Assembly (NCBI GenBank): GCA_013399305.1
Contig: VXAI01000088.1
Coordinates: 822,375 to 886,374 of the forward strand
Reading direction: 5' to 3'
From: Rostratula benghalensis
Taxonomy: Eukaryota; Chordata; Aves; Charadriiformes; Rostratulidae
Length of the DNA stretch: 64,000 nt
Shown: piece by piece, positions 48,701 to 60,700 of the stretch
Numbering within the stretch: the stretch's first letter is position 1
Layout of the letters: every line of letters begins with the position of its first letter
Notes under the pieces: generated by a model
What the model saw: only the letters and a program-made list of their open reading frames with translations
The model's database searches: none
What the model was told of the DNA's origin: nothing
Translations under genes and position numbers: made by a program

Positions 48701-51700
48701 ACAGATAATGAAGCCTTTAGTCAATATGCTAAGGACATGGGAATGTCTGGTGGGGCTGATCCACTTGGGGATCTCTGAAGAAGAGGCATTTTTAGCCTGG
48801 GTACACCAGCCTTAGGATTAACTTGCTCTGACCTTGTGACATTAGCCAGCCAAGGATCTGAGTTAAGTTTTGAATGTTTTATTGAATAAAGAAGAAGCAG
48901 GAGCTCTCTCCAGCAAACTTGCTGCAGACTTAAAGTCCATTTGCTGTACAGTAAATATTTTTCTCCTTTTTTTCTAGTTCACCTGCATTTTCAGATCAAG
49001 ATTCTCTGCAAAGAAATGGTAAGGCTTTTTTTTTTTTTTTTTTTTTCCCCAGTGGGCTGAATGGCTGGATACTGGCTCTGTTAGTGCAGCTGTAAAAGAA
49101 CTTCATTCCCAGGTGCTGCTTCTGTTGGCACTAGTGATTCTTCTGTCAAATGTGTTGTTAAAGCATATGCCACTTTAAAAAATAACCTTTAAAGGGTTTG
49201 CTTGGTTAAAAGATTTGCCTGGTTAAAATAATAATTTACTGATACACACTCAGTGATACTTCAGAGATACAGTGAGAGGGTGGAAGAAAGAAGTAGGCAC
49301 TCTTTTTTTTTTTTTTTTTTTATAAACTGAATGAAACCAGAGTTAAATGTTTGAAAGATGAAGCTATAAGAGTGTCCATTAAATGATCTGTCAGCTGTGA
49401 AACTTCACTCTACTGGCAAGCAGTTGGGACATCAGGTTATTTGTCACAGCTTCCCATCTTTGGCCAGTGCTAGGAAAGAAATTGCCATCCCTAGTTGCAT
49501 GCTTTTGCCATACAATTGAACACAGTCCCTTTGACACAGCCCAGAAGGCCAATTGTACCCTGGGCTGCATCAAAAGATATGTTGCCAGCAGATCCAGAGA
49601 GGTGATTCTGCCACTTTGCTCTGGTGAGACCTCACCTGGAGTCCTGTGTGCAGGTCTGGAGCCCTCAGTATAGGAAGGACATGGACCTGATGGAGTGGGT
49701 CCAGAGGAGAATTCTGTTATTTTGGGGCACTGGAGCTCTTCCCAGTAAGGGTGGCAAGATACTCGATGAAAAGGAGGGGAACTAGATATATGAGTGAACT
49801 AGAAAATGCACATATTTGAAGGCAATATGTATGCCTTTAATGAAGCCGAATACTTTCCAAAAAAAATCAGGTATTCTGAAATGCACATTTTGTGCATTGT
49901 TTGCATAAGAACATGCAAAATTATGCTTTTAGAAATGACTGGAAGTTTTCTTTGTAGGCTAATAACACTCTTTCTTCTGCAGGTCGACGTTATGATGGTG
50001 GTGTGAAGCCAAAATTTAATGTAAATCAAGTAGCATTTACACAGGTAAATTTCAAGGAACTGGTTCTGTTAAGTTCTTTCACAGCACATTGAGATCTTTT
50101 TATTTGCATTAGTGAACTACATAATACCTAGTTTACAAGAAATAGCCAACAAAACTGACTAAATAATTGTGATACAGTACTGATACACCTTCTCTTGCAC
50201 CAGATAACTTCTGCTTTTCTGAGAGGTGACTGAGGTGAGACTTCAGTTGCTGTTGCCAGTGCTGGTGGGCAATGGGTTTGGGCACAGGTGAAAGAACCAA
50301 ATCCTACCATCCATATTTCTGTACAGAGCCATTTGACTGCTGCAGCGAGTATTCTTGTATGTATTCATATATGCTTATATGGCTTAGTACTAAAAGAAGA
50401 GCTGAAGCAAAACTGCTGATTGTTTAAATGCAGTGTGAGGTTTTTCCTGAGTCCAGCCTGTAGGTCCTGTCAAAGGCTTCCTTTTCAAAAACCCTGCAAA
50501 TGATGCAATCTAATGTAAATGATCTGTTGATAAATCTCTCTCATCTGTACTTCTGAGAAGACAGCCTTATTGTTTATACAAGAAACGTTGCCTATGACTC
50601 TCATCTGTATAAATTCTTGTGTCACGTTTTCTGACCATGATCTTACCTTGCTTTCAGCCTGTTGCTGTGAGTACTTAGTAATTTTAATCCTAAAGCAGCC
50701 TTGTACCGTATGTAAGGTCAAGTATCATAAGGGGTCTTTCAGGGTCTGAGCTGGGAGATGTGATTCGCTAATCTGAACAGAAAAAAAATATCTCTCTTTA
50801 AGCCAAGACAGAGCTTTGAGGCTTAACCACATCCTTCTGGAGGCTGGTAAGATGCTGTTTATGACTGGGACTCGGAATACCTCTCTTGTTTGTACATAAT
50901 TTGAATTTTATTAATCATGACATGCAAAACAGGGATGCAGACATCATGTGTGTTGTCACGTTCAGGTAGCACATATGTGTAGATACATAAGAGTTGCTGT
51001 CTGGAAATTTCAGTTTGAAATACAGACATGACAGTTAAATTTTGAAGTCCTTTCTGAGCCCTAACTCATGGTCTCAAATTGTGTTGCCTGACAGCCTAAC
51101 TGGCCTCTGTCTGCCATGAAATTTTTCTTAGAAGTCATAGCATGTTTCTGATATTTACAGGTGACATGCAGGGTACAATCCACAGGTTCTGATCTTGCAA
51201 ACAACTGATTTTGTAAAGGCAGAGGTCCATACTTGAGCCATTCTGTTATGCAGCAGGCATTTTTCTGATTTTAAAGCTGTCAGGAGCCAAACTATCTGCA
51301 GGTAGATGTAGAATTGGACATTTCTTTCACCTGGACAGCTGCCTAGTGTGCTTTCAGTGTGGTAGGCTGTGTCTTTGGGCCAAGATGAGCCCTTTTTAGC
51401 GTGTTGAAGTAATTCTTACAAGTGTCCTATAGAGTATTCTGCTGGGGTGAGCCCCTTAGCATTATAGCTTTGCTTCAGTTTTTTATATTGTGCAACTCTC
51501 TGGTGAGATAGGAGCATGCTTAAAATGTGGTTTGGCCCAGTGATAGTGTCCTAGTAGAATAAGAACTTATATTTACTCTCTGGCCAATTGTCTGTGTGGT
51601 GCCATTCCCATGGTGGGAAAGGTGATTCTTCTGCTTCCTGAGTTTAGAGCTGTTGCAGCTGAGAACTGGCTCTGCAGATCCTCTCCAAGTGCTGGCCATG

Positions 51701-54700
51701 CTTAATCTGTTAGGGTGGAGAATAACTCCTGAAATACACATTTTCTGATGATGATCTTTTATGTGGTCAATCAGGTTGTCAGCTACAACTTGAGCAGGAA
51801 AGGAGAGTGGGAAAGAGCATCCTGGAGGCCGTTCACCCACAGCCACTACAGCCCTCTCAACGTCACCGTGAATGGCATCCCCTGCATTCTCTTCTGGGCC
51901 AAGAGGATCATGATTAAGTTTGAAAACCACACGCAGCTGGATTTGACGGAGAAGGCATTTGGTGTGCATGCAACAGTGGATGTTGGAGATTCAAACTGCA
52001 GTGAAGACAGTGCAATGTAAGGTGGCATTTTACTCTGCCAGCAGAGCTAGTACCAGATAACGAGTTTAGTAAATATGTACTGAAGGAAATGGATCTTGTA
52101 TTATGTGGTGCAAACCCCCAGGGGCAAGCTCTTGGTATAATGCCCTGATGTTGCAGGCACCAGGCCAGCATGGGTAAGATCCTACTTTCAGACCAGTCTT
52201 TCACAAGGCACACAGATGTATGTAGCTGTCTTCATCTCTTGCAGTGGTGCAGTCAATCCTTGTGGCCAGCTAGTTTTCCTCTTAGTGCCTGTGGGGCTGA
52301 CTGTGTTGATCTCTTTAGTTTTCATCAGTTTTATGTAGCTGCTTGGGAGACTGAATAGCAGATCCTATGTTGAATGTAGGGACTTAGGAGCTGGCTGGTA
52401 CAACTACTTACTGCTTCATAGGATGTGTGCCAGCCGTGATGTAAACCACTGGTGCAAGATGGAAATGTGTATTTAGAACCGGAGTTAGGTAGCCCTAAGT
52501 CCCAGGATATGATCCATGAGTTGCTAAAGCCACAGAGTGAATTCACAGCAGGTTTGCATGTGACCTAAAGAGACTCAGAAAACCTGAACTCTGCATCCCA
52601 GTCTTTCATGGATTTCTTCAGCAGGACGAAGACAATGCTTTGCTTCTGCTATTCCTGAGTGAGAGCCATATATTAACCTAACTGAATTCAAAATTCTTGA
52701 ATCCCATGGCAGTATTAGCAACACATGTAGGGATTGTCTCTTCTGCCATGGCCACTGCTGAGACTTGCTGCTTGTGGGAGATGGACTGTGATTGCCCGTG
52801 CAAAACACATGCACGGGTACGCAGAGTGAGTGAATGGTTGCATGGGTCTTTAGCTGCTGGCTGGGGTCAGCCCACCACAGGGCTGTGTGTTCTGCTTGAT
52901 GCATTAAATTGGAAGATATTTGGGAATTTATAGAACTCATTTTTACATTAAAAAAGCTACAGAAAAAGTCAGGAAGCAGAACTACTCTTTAGTGTGCCCT
53001 TGACACGCCTCAGTGTTTCACCGTATCTGAGGTTTGATCTAAAGATCTGTGGGTCCAGAGCCACCTTATCTGCCATGTCTTCTGATCTTTCTCTTTGTTT
53101 CTCCCATAGTCTTCTGAGTATTCTCAAACTAGGGGCACAGCTGGTGAAGGTGGGCAGGACTTTGATGCTTAGGTTGAAGCTGAGGCTGGCATGGTTTTGC
53201 TGGGGTCGAGAGACATACTGTGACTACTGAGCAATTTGTCCTTTTTTGTGTGGAGAGAGAGAGGAAAGTGCTACCCCTTCCCAGTGGTTTTACTTTCTTG
53301 CGAACTTTGCTTATTTGGGATATGTTAAGAAATACCACTTCCATTGACTTCTGCCTTTTAAATGTGCTTCAGAATGCTAATCAAGAAGGGAATTCTCACT
53401 GAGGAGGGATTTGCCAGGACATTTGACAGTTCCATGGCATCTCTGCTAGATTCCATGTATCAAGTCATTAGAAACTGTATGTCTTAAGTATTCATTAATT
53501 AATTTCCACTGGCAGCATCCAAGTACTGATTGAAGTCCCTATATGCAGAGATCGTGCTCTGTAAATAGGAAAATGGATAATTTGGGCTCACAATTCAGCA
53601 TTAGACTCAGCATAATTGCCAAATGTGAGTCTTGGGTAGATTGTCAGTCAATTTGGTTGTGACTGTAGCGGAGAAGAAAGGGAAAACCTGGCTTGAATGG
53701 TGCTCTGTAATCTCAGGTTTAAGGACTGGCCTAAATTATGTCAGTTGGTGGCTGGGTGCTCACACGATGCATTGCCCGTTTTTTCTCACACCAGAAGAGT
53801 CCCTTAAACTTCGCTTCTCCAGCCTTCTTCTTTAAGGCAATACTCTCTCCTGGCTTTAGGCCAACTTTCAAGCTGGTTTATACTCTCTAATAAATGTGAA
53901 GTCACTGGAGCCAGCCATACTTTTTGATACCAAGCACTTAGGCATTTGCTCTATGAATATAGTAGTCCAAACTGTGTGATTTTCTTACGCACCAAATTCT
54001 GGATCAGGCCAGTGAGTTGAACACCGTATTTGCCTGTGTCTAATCCTCACCCATCTATGATTTCCCTTTGTAATACAAAGCAAGGGATCTTCTAGATTCA
54101 GTTCCCTGGCTTTTTGGACCAGTGTTAGTAAGAGTACAAGAAGAAATCTAGATCTCCTGTGAAATCACAGGGCTAGCTTCAAGTTGGGAAGTCAAAATGC
54201 TGCATATCTTAATTATGTCTGTCTCTAACTTAGTCTGAAAAGGTTATGTCAACAGTGAGAATCTATTATGCAGGCTGTAAGAGGCAAAATGTTATTGTTA
54301 ATTAACAAAAAATATGTATACCATTTAATCATGTAATGCTGTAATGCATTAATTGCAGAGATAGTGGAAGGATGGCAGAGCATGCATTAGTTGACAATTA
54401 ATCTGCTGGGGCCTGTTGATCTAGTAAACTTCATGTGTCCATGCTCACCACAGATGAGCTTTGTAGAGCTACCCCAAATCAGTGTATCTGTATTGCTCTG
54501 ATATGCACGTGTGAAATTTGAACTCAAATGTCATCTGCATTTTTAATGCTCTGGTATTGAAAAAGCTGAGAATAATGTGGCTGTTTACACTTCATAGTGA
54601 CACACAGAAGTGATACCATGACTTGAGGAGAACAGGTCCAATATACCTAATTGTCAACCAGTTTTGGAAACAGTGGGATTGAACTGTGTTGAAAGTTATG

Positions 54701-57452
54701 CAGTTCTGTTCTTTCTGTATAGTCCAGGCCTTGTTCAAACTAACAGGTGAATTACTGGATTTCACTGGAGGAAGATTTGATCCTTTCAGGTTCTTTTTCC
54801 CCACTGACTTCAAAGATACACTGAGCACGAGGCTCCTTGTCTAACTATGCTTAATCTTTTGTGCTGCTATTTTCTCAAGATTTCTGAAGTTTTCATCTAG
54901 CCTGACATTACTTGCTTTTTTTTACCCAGGCTTTCTCTGAAGTTTGGTGATGTTGGCAATCTAAAGGGACTTGTTATTAGGTAAGTTTATATGATAAAGT
55001 ATTAGATAATCACATGTTAATATCCATTGCTATGCAGTTTGTGCAGTTTGTTTTAGGAGAATATGTGTAAGCAAAAATAATGTGATAGAACTGCTGATGG
55101 TATAATCAAGATGCCTGCATATAATAAGTCTGTCATTTGCCTGCCTTGTTTTATTCAGGCATTTCTTCTCTGTTGACTTTTATATTCATGATAAAAGGTC
55201 AGGTTGTCTTTTTTCCTTAGAACCTTCCCACGTCTGAGCTTTTGACTAAACGCTGCTAATTAGCTATGTTTTTGTCTGAGAATTTTGCTAGAAGAGCTCA
55301 TAGTGTGGACTGCTCAGGCATCAGAGTGTGACCTACTTCATGTTCGCTTCTTGGTGATCAAAGAAAACAGCATTTCATGATAAATAATTTTCTGCGTCTT
55401 CTGATGGAAGTAGAGTATCAGCGTTGTACCAGTTTTTCTCAGTCATTTAGGAGACATGCCTTGCCTTTCGTCTCAGAGTGTGAGAGAGCAGCAAACTCTT
55501 TCAGCTGCAACAATAAAGAAACTCAAATCATTTTCCAGGCTGAACAGAAGAAGCTAGAGCTCACACTGATGTTAATGGGTGAAACACTGTTAATATCAGT
55601 GTGCCTTCTAGGGTTGTTCAACACATCAGTTTAATAGTTCCAGGCCTTACTTAGACTGGTTTTGTTACTGATCTTTTTTTCCCATACAATAATTTCAGGT
55701 TTTTATTAACGACCAGCTATTACCAGCTGTCTGTTCAGAACTGGTTCAGTTTGCACAGACTGCAGCTTCTTTACAACCACTCCATACAAGCAACGTTTAA
55801 TGCAACCGGAATACACGCACCGTCAAGTTACTCCTACCACTGTGAACATGTGAGCAGCTTGCAGAGATACGATGCACTTCTCATACCCAGCTCTGCAAAC
55901 GACCTTTCAAAGCTTTGGGAAGTCACTTTTATTGATTTCCAGGTAATGTCATGGAATTATGCCAAGTGGGTCCCATAGGTAGACTTAAGAGAAATTTTGC
56001 GTTTCCCTGGCCAGAATGTATAATGACCTTCCTTGTACAGTTTATAGGATCTCCATGGAACTTGAAAAAGAAATTAAGACTTAAGTTATAACACTTACCT
56101 TTTTGCCAAAGGAAATGAAGAGCTGTATGGATTTTCTGTAATCTCTTGCTTCGGTTTCTTTTTAGTGTGGGGAGTGAATTTACCTTTCTGTGTTACATCT
56201 CTCTGAGCTGCACTGTTAAACCAGGCATCAGTAACAGCATCAGCCACCAAGTATGAGATTCATCTCACTTAACCTTTGGTGCCTAGTAGTTTTAACCTTG
56301 TGCCATGATTGTGGTCACCCCAGCCTGCCTCTAAAGTCCGTGTATAATTCCTCTAACTCATCTTAAGTCCTTATTTTAGGATGAGATTAATCATCTTCTG
56401 AAAATATCTATTTCTCTGCGTTTGACAATGAGCCTAAGATAACTAGGGTGGACTAGGACGTCTTGCTTTTAGATACCTCAGTCATAGGGGATGAATCACT
56501 GAAAAAGGGGATTGAGGGGGAAAGCTGATCCCCTTTTGTCAGCATGTGATAAATGCCCATGGACTGATTTAGTGGAACAGGCAGTCAGTTCCCTGAATGC
56601 CAGTCTGGTAAACTTCATGTTAGAACTGAAGCCACAAGTGAAACCTACGGGTATTGGCCATCGTTGAATGCAACTTCATGTAGTTCAGCTGATTTGCTAC
56701 CAAATTCCTCACACCTGGATCTGGTGGGAAAAAAAATAATCTAATATTAGGGTAGGGAATTAAGAATGTTTTTGTCATATTGAAGTTTATGTAGTTTGAA
56801 ACCGAGACTCTGGAGATTCTCAAATGCTCCGTTAACTTGAAAGGTACTGCACTTAGCAATGAAATATTACTGTGCTATCAAGGGTGATCACAGAAGATTT
56901 TGTTTAAAACACAACTGCAAATCCTTTGGGCAGCAGACTGAAGGGGATTAGAATAGATGGCTGTTTCTATAAGACTGACCCGGATAGCCTCTGAGCATTA
57001 ACTCCAGCTAGCACTGATACATACAATTTTGAAATATGCAGGTGTTAAATTAAAAATTCTTACTGCTACCTGGAGTGAATTCTTGAAGTTGTTTATAACG
57101 GAGACACACGTACTTTATTTAATATGAGCCCTTTTCATTCTCTTTGTAGATTCAAGGTTTTAACATTCAAGAAGGACATTTTGCCTATGCAAAAGACTGT
57201 GCATCCTTTTTCTCTCCAGCAATACTTATGGGATTGGTTATGTCACTGATTCTGCTGCTGGTTCTTGCCTATGCTCTTCATATGTTGATCCACCTGAAAT
57301 CTCTTGACAGACACTATGAATGCAAAGCTTCTCCTGCTTATTTCTCACAGATGAAAGACAGTGACATGGGAGATGAGAAAGAGCCCCTGAGAAGCAGTGG
57401 AAATGAGATCTATGAACTTAGAAACCAAGATTTCTGTAAAATCTACATTTAG
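42691..57452 (+). CDS. ATP6AP1L: ATP6AP1L, V-ATPase accessory subunit S1-like (complete, seven coding exons)
   Basis: Paralogue of ATP6AP1/Ac45, the glycosylated accessory subunit that binds the V-ATPase membrane sector; the role of the -like gene is poorly known. Coding exons: 42,691-42,785; 48,978-49,018; 49,983-50,044; 51,775-52,016; 54,930-54,980; 55,699-55,942; 57,150-57,452. They sum to 1,038 bases, or 345 residues plus stop, with every GT-AG join in frame. Residues 1-22 form a signal peptide ([13 protein letters not shown], predicted cut before Gln23). A basic RNGRR at 44-48 could be a proprotein convertase site. The luminal part has six N-glycosylation sequons (N71, N95, N117, N140, N190, N198). 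The [15 protein letters not shown] block (150-164) is the Ac45 family signature as I recognise it. One helix lies at about 264-293, followed by a cytosolic tail of about 50 residues. As I recall, the human protein is much shorter (224 residues), so this is the long ancestral-looking form. Confidence 0.94.
42786..48977 (+). other. ATP6AP1L: ATP6AP1L intron 1
   Basis: 6.2 kb intron. It contains a CR1 3' fragment at 45.37-45.57 kb and T runs near 43,824-43,837. No additional exon is recognised. Open frames of up to 150 codons on both strands (for example 47,648-48,106 minus) show no family resemblance. Confidence 0.75.
45372..45567 (+). mobile_element. CR1 LINE, short 3' fragment
   Basis: Plus-strand CR1 end with 'gtggtcaggcactggaatag', 'ctcagggaggtggttgagtc', 'catccctgaatgtgtttcag' and 'gtctcttccaacctgaatga', then ATTCTATGA. 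It is heavily 5'-truncated and more diverged than the other young copies. Confidence 0.88.
48978..49018 (+). CDS. ATP6AP1L: ATP6AP1L coding exon 2 (41 bases)
   Basis: Short exon after the acceptor TTTTTTTCTAG, donor GTAAGG. It encodes [13 protein letters not shown], with split codons at both ends. The donor is followed seven bases later by a run of 21 T. Confidence 0.82.
49026..49046 (+). repeat. Poly-T tract (21 T) just after the exon 2 donor
   Basis: Uninterrupted T run beginning seven bases after the exon 2/intron 2 boundary of ATP6AP1L. In the transcript it is a U-rich tract directly downstream of the 5' splice site. A second T run lies at 49,303-49,321 in the same intron. Confidence 0.9.
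49533..49712 (+). mobile_element. CR1 LINE, internal fragment
   Basis: Plus-strand CR1 piece in ATP6AP1L intron 2 encoding, with breaks, the [13 protein letters not shown] and [12 protein letters not shown] blocks and the [13 protein letters not shown] region. It lacks the CR1 3' end, which is unusual for a simple insertion and points to later deletion. It is related to subfamily B at 37.1-38.2 kb. Confidence 0.88.
49983..50044 (+). CDS. ATP6AP1L: ATP6AP1L coding exon 3
   Basis: 62 bases, acceptor CTTCTGCAG, donor GTAAAT. It encodes [20 protein letters not shown] after the split Gly46 and ends in phase 0. Confidence 0.86.
50045..51774 (+). other. ATP6AP1L: ATP6AP1L intron 3
   Basis: 1.7 kb intron with no recognised repeat or extra exon. 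Confidence 0.7.
51775..52016 (+). CDS. ATP6AP1L: ATP6AP1L coding exon 4 (luminal)
   Basis: 242 bases, acceptor TCAATCAG (weak polypyrimidine tract), donor GTAAGG. It starts [19 protein letters not shown] and includes [18 protein letters not shown] and the sequons NLS, NVT, NHT and NCS. It ends after two bases of Met147. Confidence 0.9.
52017..54929 (+). other. ATP6AP1L: ATP6AP1L intron 4
   Basis: 2.9 kb intron with no recognised repeat or extra exon. If the donor at 52,017 is not used, the frame ends at a TAA immediately after Met147, which would give a truncated luminal-only protein. Confidence 0.7.
54930..54980 (+). CDS. ATP6AP1L: ATP6AP1L coding exon 5
   Basis: 51 bases, acceptor TTTACCCAG, donor GTAAGT. 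It encodes [16 protein letters not shown], with split codons at both ends. This is the strongly conserved Ac45-family block. Confidence 0.92.
54981..55698 (+). other. ATP6AP1L: ATP6AP1L intron 5
   Basis: 718-base intron with no recognised feature beyond the splice signals. Confidence 0.7.
55699..55942 (+). CDS. ATP6AP1L: ATP6AP1L coding exon 6 (luminal)
   Basis: 244 bases, acceptor AATTTCAG, donor GTAATG. It encodes [20 protein letters not shown] and on through [20 protein letters not shown] to WEVTFIDFQ. Sequons NHS and NAT are present. Confidence 0.93.
55943..57149 (+). other. ATP6AP1L: ATP6AP1L intron 6
   Basis: 1.2 kb intron. Sequence near 56,930-56,990 ('gaatagatggctgtt...agactgacccgg') faintly resembles the end of an ancient CR1 but is too diverged to call. 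No extra exon is seen. Confidence 0.65.
57150..57452 (+). CDS. ATP6AP1L: ATP6AP1L coding exon 7 (transmembrane helix and tail)
   Basis: 303 bases including TAG, acceptor CTTTGTAG. It encodes [20 protein letters not shown], the hydrophobic helix [19 protein letters not shown] and a polar tail with [12 protein letters not shown]. Confidence 0.94.
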   Translation: MQGFNIQEGHFAYAKDCASFFSPAILMGLVMSLILLLVLAYALHMLIHLKSLDRHYECKASPAYFSQMKDSDMGDEKEPLRSSGNEIYELRNQDFCKIYI

Positions 57453-57761
57453 CTGTATGCATCTGAGTTAAAAAAGTGGTATTTTCTTCTGCTGGCATAG
57501 TCATGTATAGTTTGTGCAGACTTTTCACCAACTGATGAAAGGAAAAGTAGGTAACAGACTTTAGCCAGTTACTGTCTTTTATTGATAACCATCTCAAAGA
57601 TGCCTTGGTAAACCAAATGAGAGAAAAAAACAATTCTGTTGTGAGTAAGACATTTCATGTAGTGGGAGCTTATTCCTGTAGTACAAAACTAAAAATGTAT
57701 ACCTTTTTGTCCAGCTTGCCAAGTCTTGAAGAAAGAATCAGTAATGGTAAATTTGAAACTA

Positions 57762-57767
57762 AATAAA
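57762..57767 (+). terminator. ATP6AP1L: ATP6AP1L polyadenylation signal AATAAA
   Basis: AATAAA about 310 bases after the stop codon, implying a 3' UTR of roughly 330 bases. A second AATAAA at 57,785-57,790 is 18 bases further on and could be used instead. Confidence 0.8.
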
Positions 57768-57790
57768 GATTTTAAAAATTGAAAAATAAA

Positions 57791-60700
57791 AAACCTCCAC
57801 CTTTGCTTATTCTTTCAGAAGACAAACTTCGTCTTGGTTTTACATTTGCTTTATCCACCCTGCTCTGTGTCCTGAAAAAGTAACATCCATTCCTTTCTCA
57901 GTAAATGTTTTCCTTTTATTTTCCAAATTGCATCCCCTCTGCTTTATCCTCATAAACTCCACCTTTGGAGTCTTGAGAGCACCGTAAGCTGTGTATTATC
58001 CACTACACTGACGAAATAGTGATGGCTCCGGGACAGCAGCATCTTGATACTTTTCCCTGTCTAAGCTGGAGGCTTACTGTGAGGATCTAGGGGGAGAACA
58101 GCAGACATCTGGTCAAAGGCTTACCCTTAACTTCCCGTCTCAACTCCACGCCAAAAGACGGATTATGAGCATTATGCCCTGTAATTCCAGGTTAATTTCT
58201 ATTAAATCCCATCAGTCTCCCTTCGGAATTTTACCTGAATGGAGATAGCTAGTGCTATAGTTGAAAATTTATATAAACATAGTGGTGGAAGCTCCCTAGC
58301 AGTGAATAATATACTGTGATGTAATTTTCACTCCTCTTCCTGAGCAATTAGGATGCTGTCTTCCCACTCAGCCTTTCTTCTGTTAGAGTCAAAATAAGGA
58401 AACTCTGAATTAGCCTGCAATTTAGCCTTCGCTTCTTGCAAGGAAGAATGAATTAAATGTTCTCACTGTAGTGCTTTCAGGTCACAAGTAATAAAAAACC
58501 AAGCACGTTAGAAAATCTGCAAAAATATATTTAGTAAACAACTGCCTTTTCTTATTTTAGATAGTAGATGTAATTAGTTGTTTGTTCTCTTTGTAGACTA
58601 TACTGCCATGGTCTTAAAAAATCACCTTGAGAGACACCTGGAGATCTCCTGTTCATTAGCACAGGTGACACACAGACTAGGTGCGGAGTCCAAAGCAGTT
58701 CCTTGATTCGGGAAGAAACTTCAGAGGCAACAAAACCACCCCACCACCTTTGAAGTGTAACCAGCTGTAAGAGACAAGCTTCTGGGGCTGCCTGAACCCA
58801 GTTTCAGCCAAACTGTATCTGTGTCGTAAAAGAAACAAGCAAAAACCCCACGAATGTCTGGGAATGTGAGCGAGGTGACAACAAGAAGGTGCAAGTAAAA
58901 GCCGCAGTGTTCCATGCGGAGTGGCAGAGTGCTCGCTGGCTGGGTCCCTTCTGCTCATGGGCAGCGATGGCAGATGCAGGCTGATGACCGTGTTGGAAGA
59001 GGTTCAGGATGGCAGTGCTTACAGAGGTGTTGTTCCTGAGAGTCTGGAGAGCAGTGCCACTGTGTCTGTCAGGCGGTAAAAACCCTGACGCTGATCAGTG
59101 ATCGCCTGACTCTGAAAAACACAGATGTAAAGTGCCCGCTGTGCAGAGCCATGCCTGGTGGCTTTGGGCACAGCAGTGTGCTCTAAACCTCGTGTTCTCT
59201 GAGGCACAACTGCACCACTTCCTCCTGCAGAGCTCATTTCACCTTCTGGTTAGCATCTAATAATGCTGTCAGCATAGTTCTTACAGGTCATTTTCCTGCA
59301 GGTTTTAAACAGGCAATGTTAGCGCCGTTGCTGTAAGAGGTTCTTAGGAGAAGGATGAATTGGGAATAATGGAGCTTCCCTCTATTGTGTCCCTCACTCC
59401 TCGTGTCCTTCTAAAACTCTTTCCCCTGGCTATTTCCCAACCCACCTGTGTTCCCTTTGCCTTATCTTGGTTTTGAGGGTGAGGTGATACCTGCTGGCTT
59501 GGAGCTGGCATTTCACAAATTTTTCCTGTCTACTTCCATACTCATAGGTGAGTTAGTGGTTTCAATTATTCATGAATGTTTTGTGGTCCATTAGGAAGAC
59601 TAGTATCTGAATTGTTCTGAACTGAATAAAGACTGATTGCTTCTAAGACACAGTATAAAGAGGGGCTGGGAATGTCAAAGGAAATGTGAGTAAGCAAAGT
59701 TTGTGAGCTGGGTTATGGAGAACAAAACCCCTCATGCGCTGCTGCTGGAGATGTGCTGCTCTCTCTGCCTGGTTCAGGAGAGCATCTACAGCGTTCAAGA
59801 GCGGATGCTGGTACACCACCAAGACCAGTCTCTTTCCAAGGACCCCTCAGGAGGAAAGGTTGGACTTTAGCTCCAACCTAATGGTGCCAACCTTGTTGCC
59901 TAATCCTGTATGCTCCCTTTCCAGACGTCCCAGCAGGAGACCTCAGACCCATGAAAGGCTCCTGCTATGAGGGATGAGGAGTCACCTCCCCAAATGGGAA
60001 GGCAGATGGCAGGGGCTCTGTGTGGAGACCCGACTGAGTTTTTTAGTGTGACATGAGCTGGGAGAAGCAAAGTGCCATTGCCAGGCTGCAGTGGGGACTT
60101 CTCCATAAGGGTCAGGGTGATGTCCCACAGACCCTGTGGGAGAGGGACTGAGGACCCAGGCTGGGCTGAAACAGGGCCCTGGGAAATGGACAGGAATGGG
60201 GGATGCTGGGCAGGGATGTGAAAGCCTGTTAGTGTCCATGAGGGCTCTGACAGTTCTCTCTTGATCACATGGTGGTTTCTGAAGAGTTTACTTTCTTCCT
60301 ACCCTTATCCCAGGAGGCAGCAACATCTTCAGTTCCCTGCCTTTAATAAACGGAGAGTGAAATTATGACTAATCAATACCTGATTCTGATTAGTCCTTTT
60401 TGATCTCCCTAAGAGTCTCATGAGTCTGGGGACCTTCACTGCTGCAGTTATATATGGATTTAGATGTTTTTGTGAGCTCATACCTTTTATCAGACATCCT
60501 TGAATTTCCAATAAATTGAATAAAAATTCATGAGACATCATTGAATTACTGGACTAGCCCTAGCTGTGTAGGAGCGCTTTGTAGGACCAATTATAGAATA
60601 ATCTGAAATTCTAGTTGGTGAAGCTCAAATCAATTATGTTTCTATTGACCTTCTACATCCAATGACCTGGAAATGTGGCCTCTCTCTCTCTCCTGTATTA

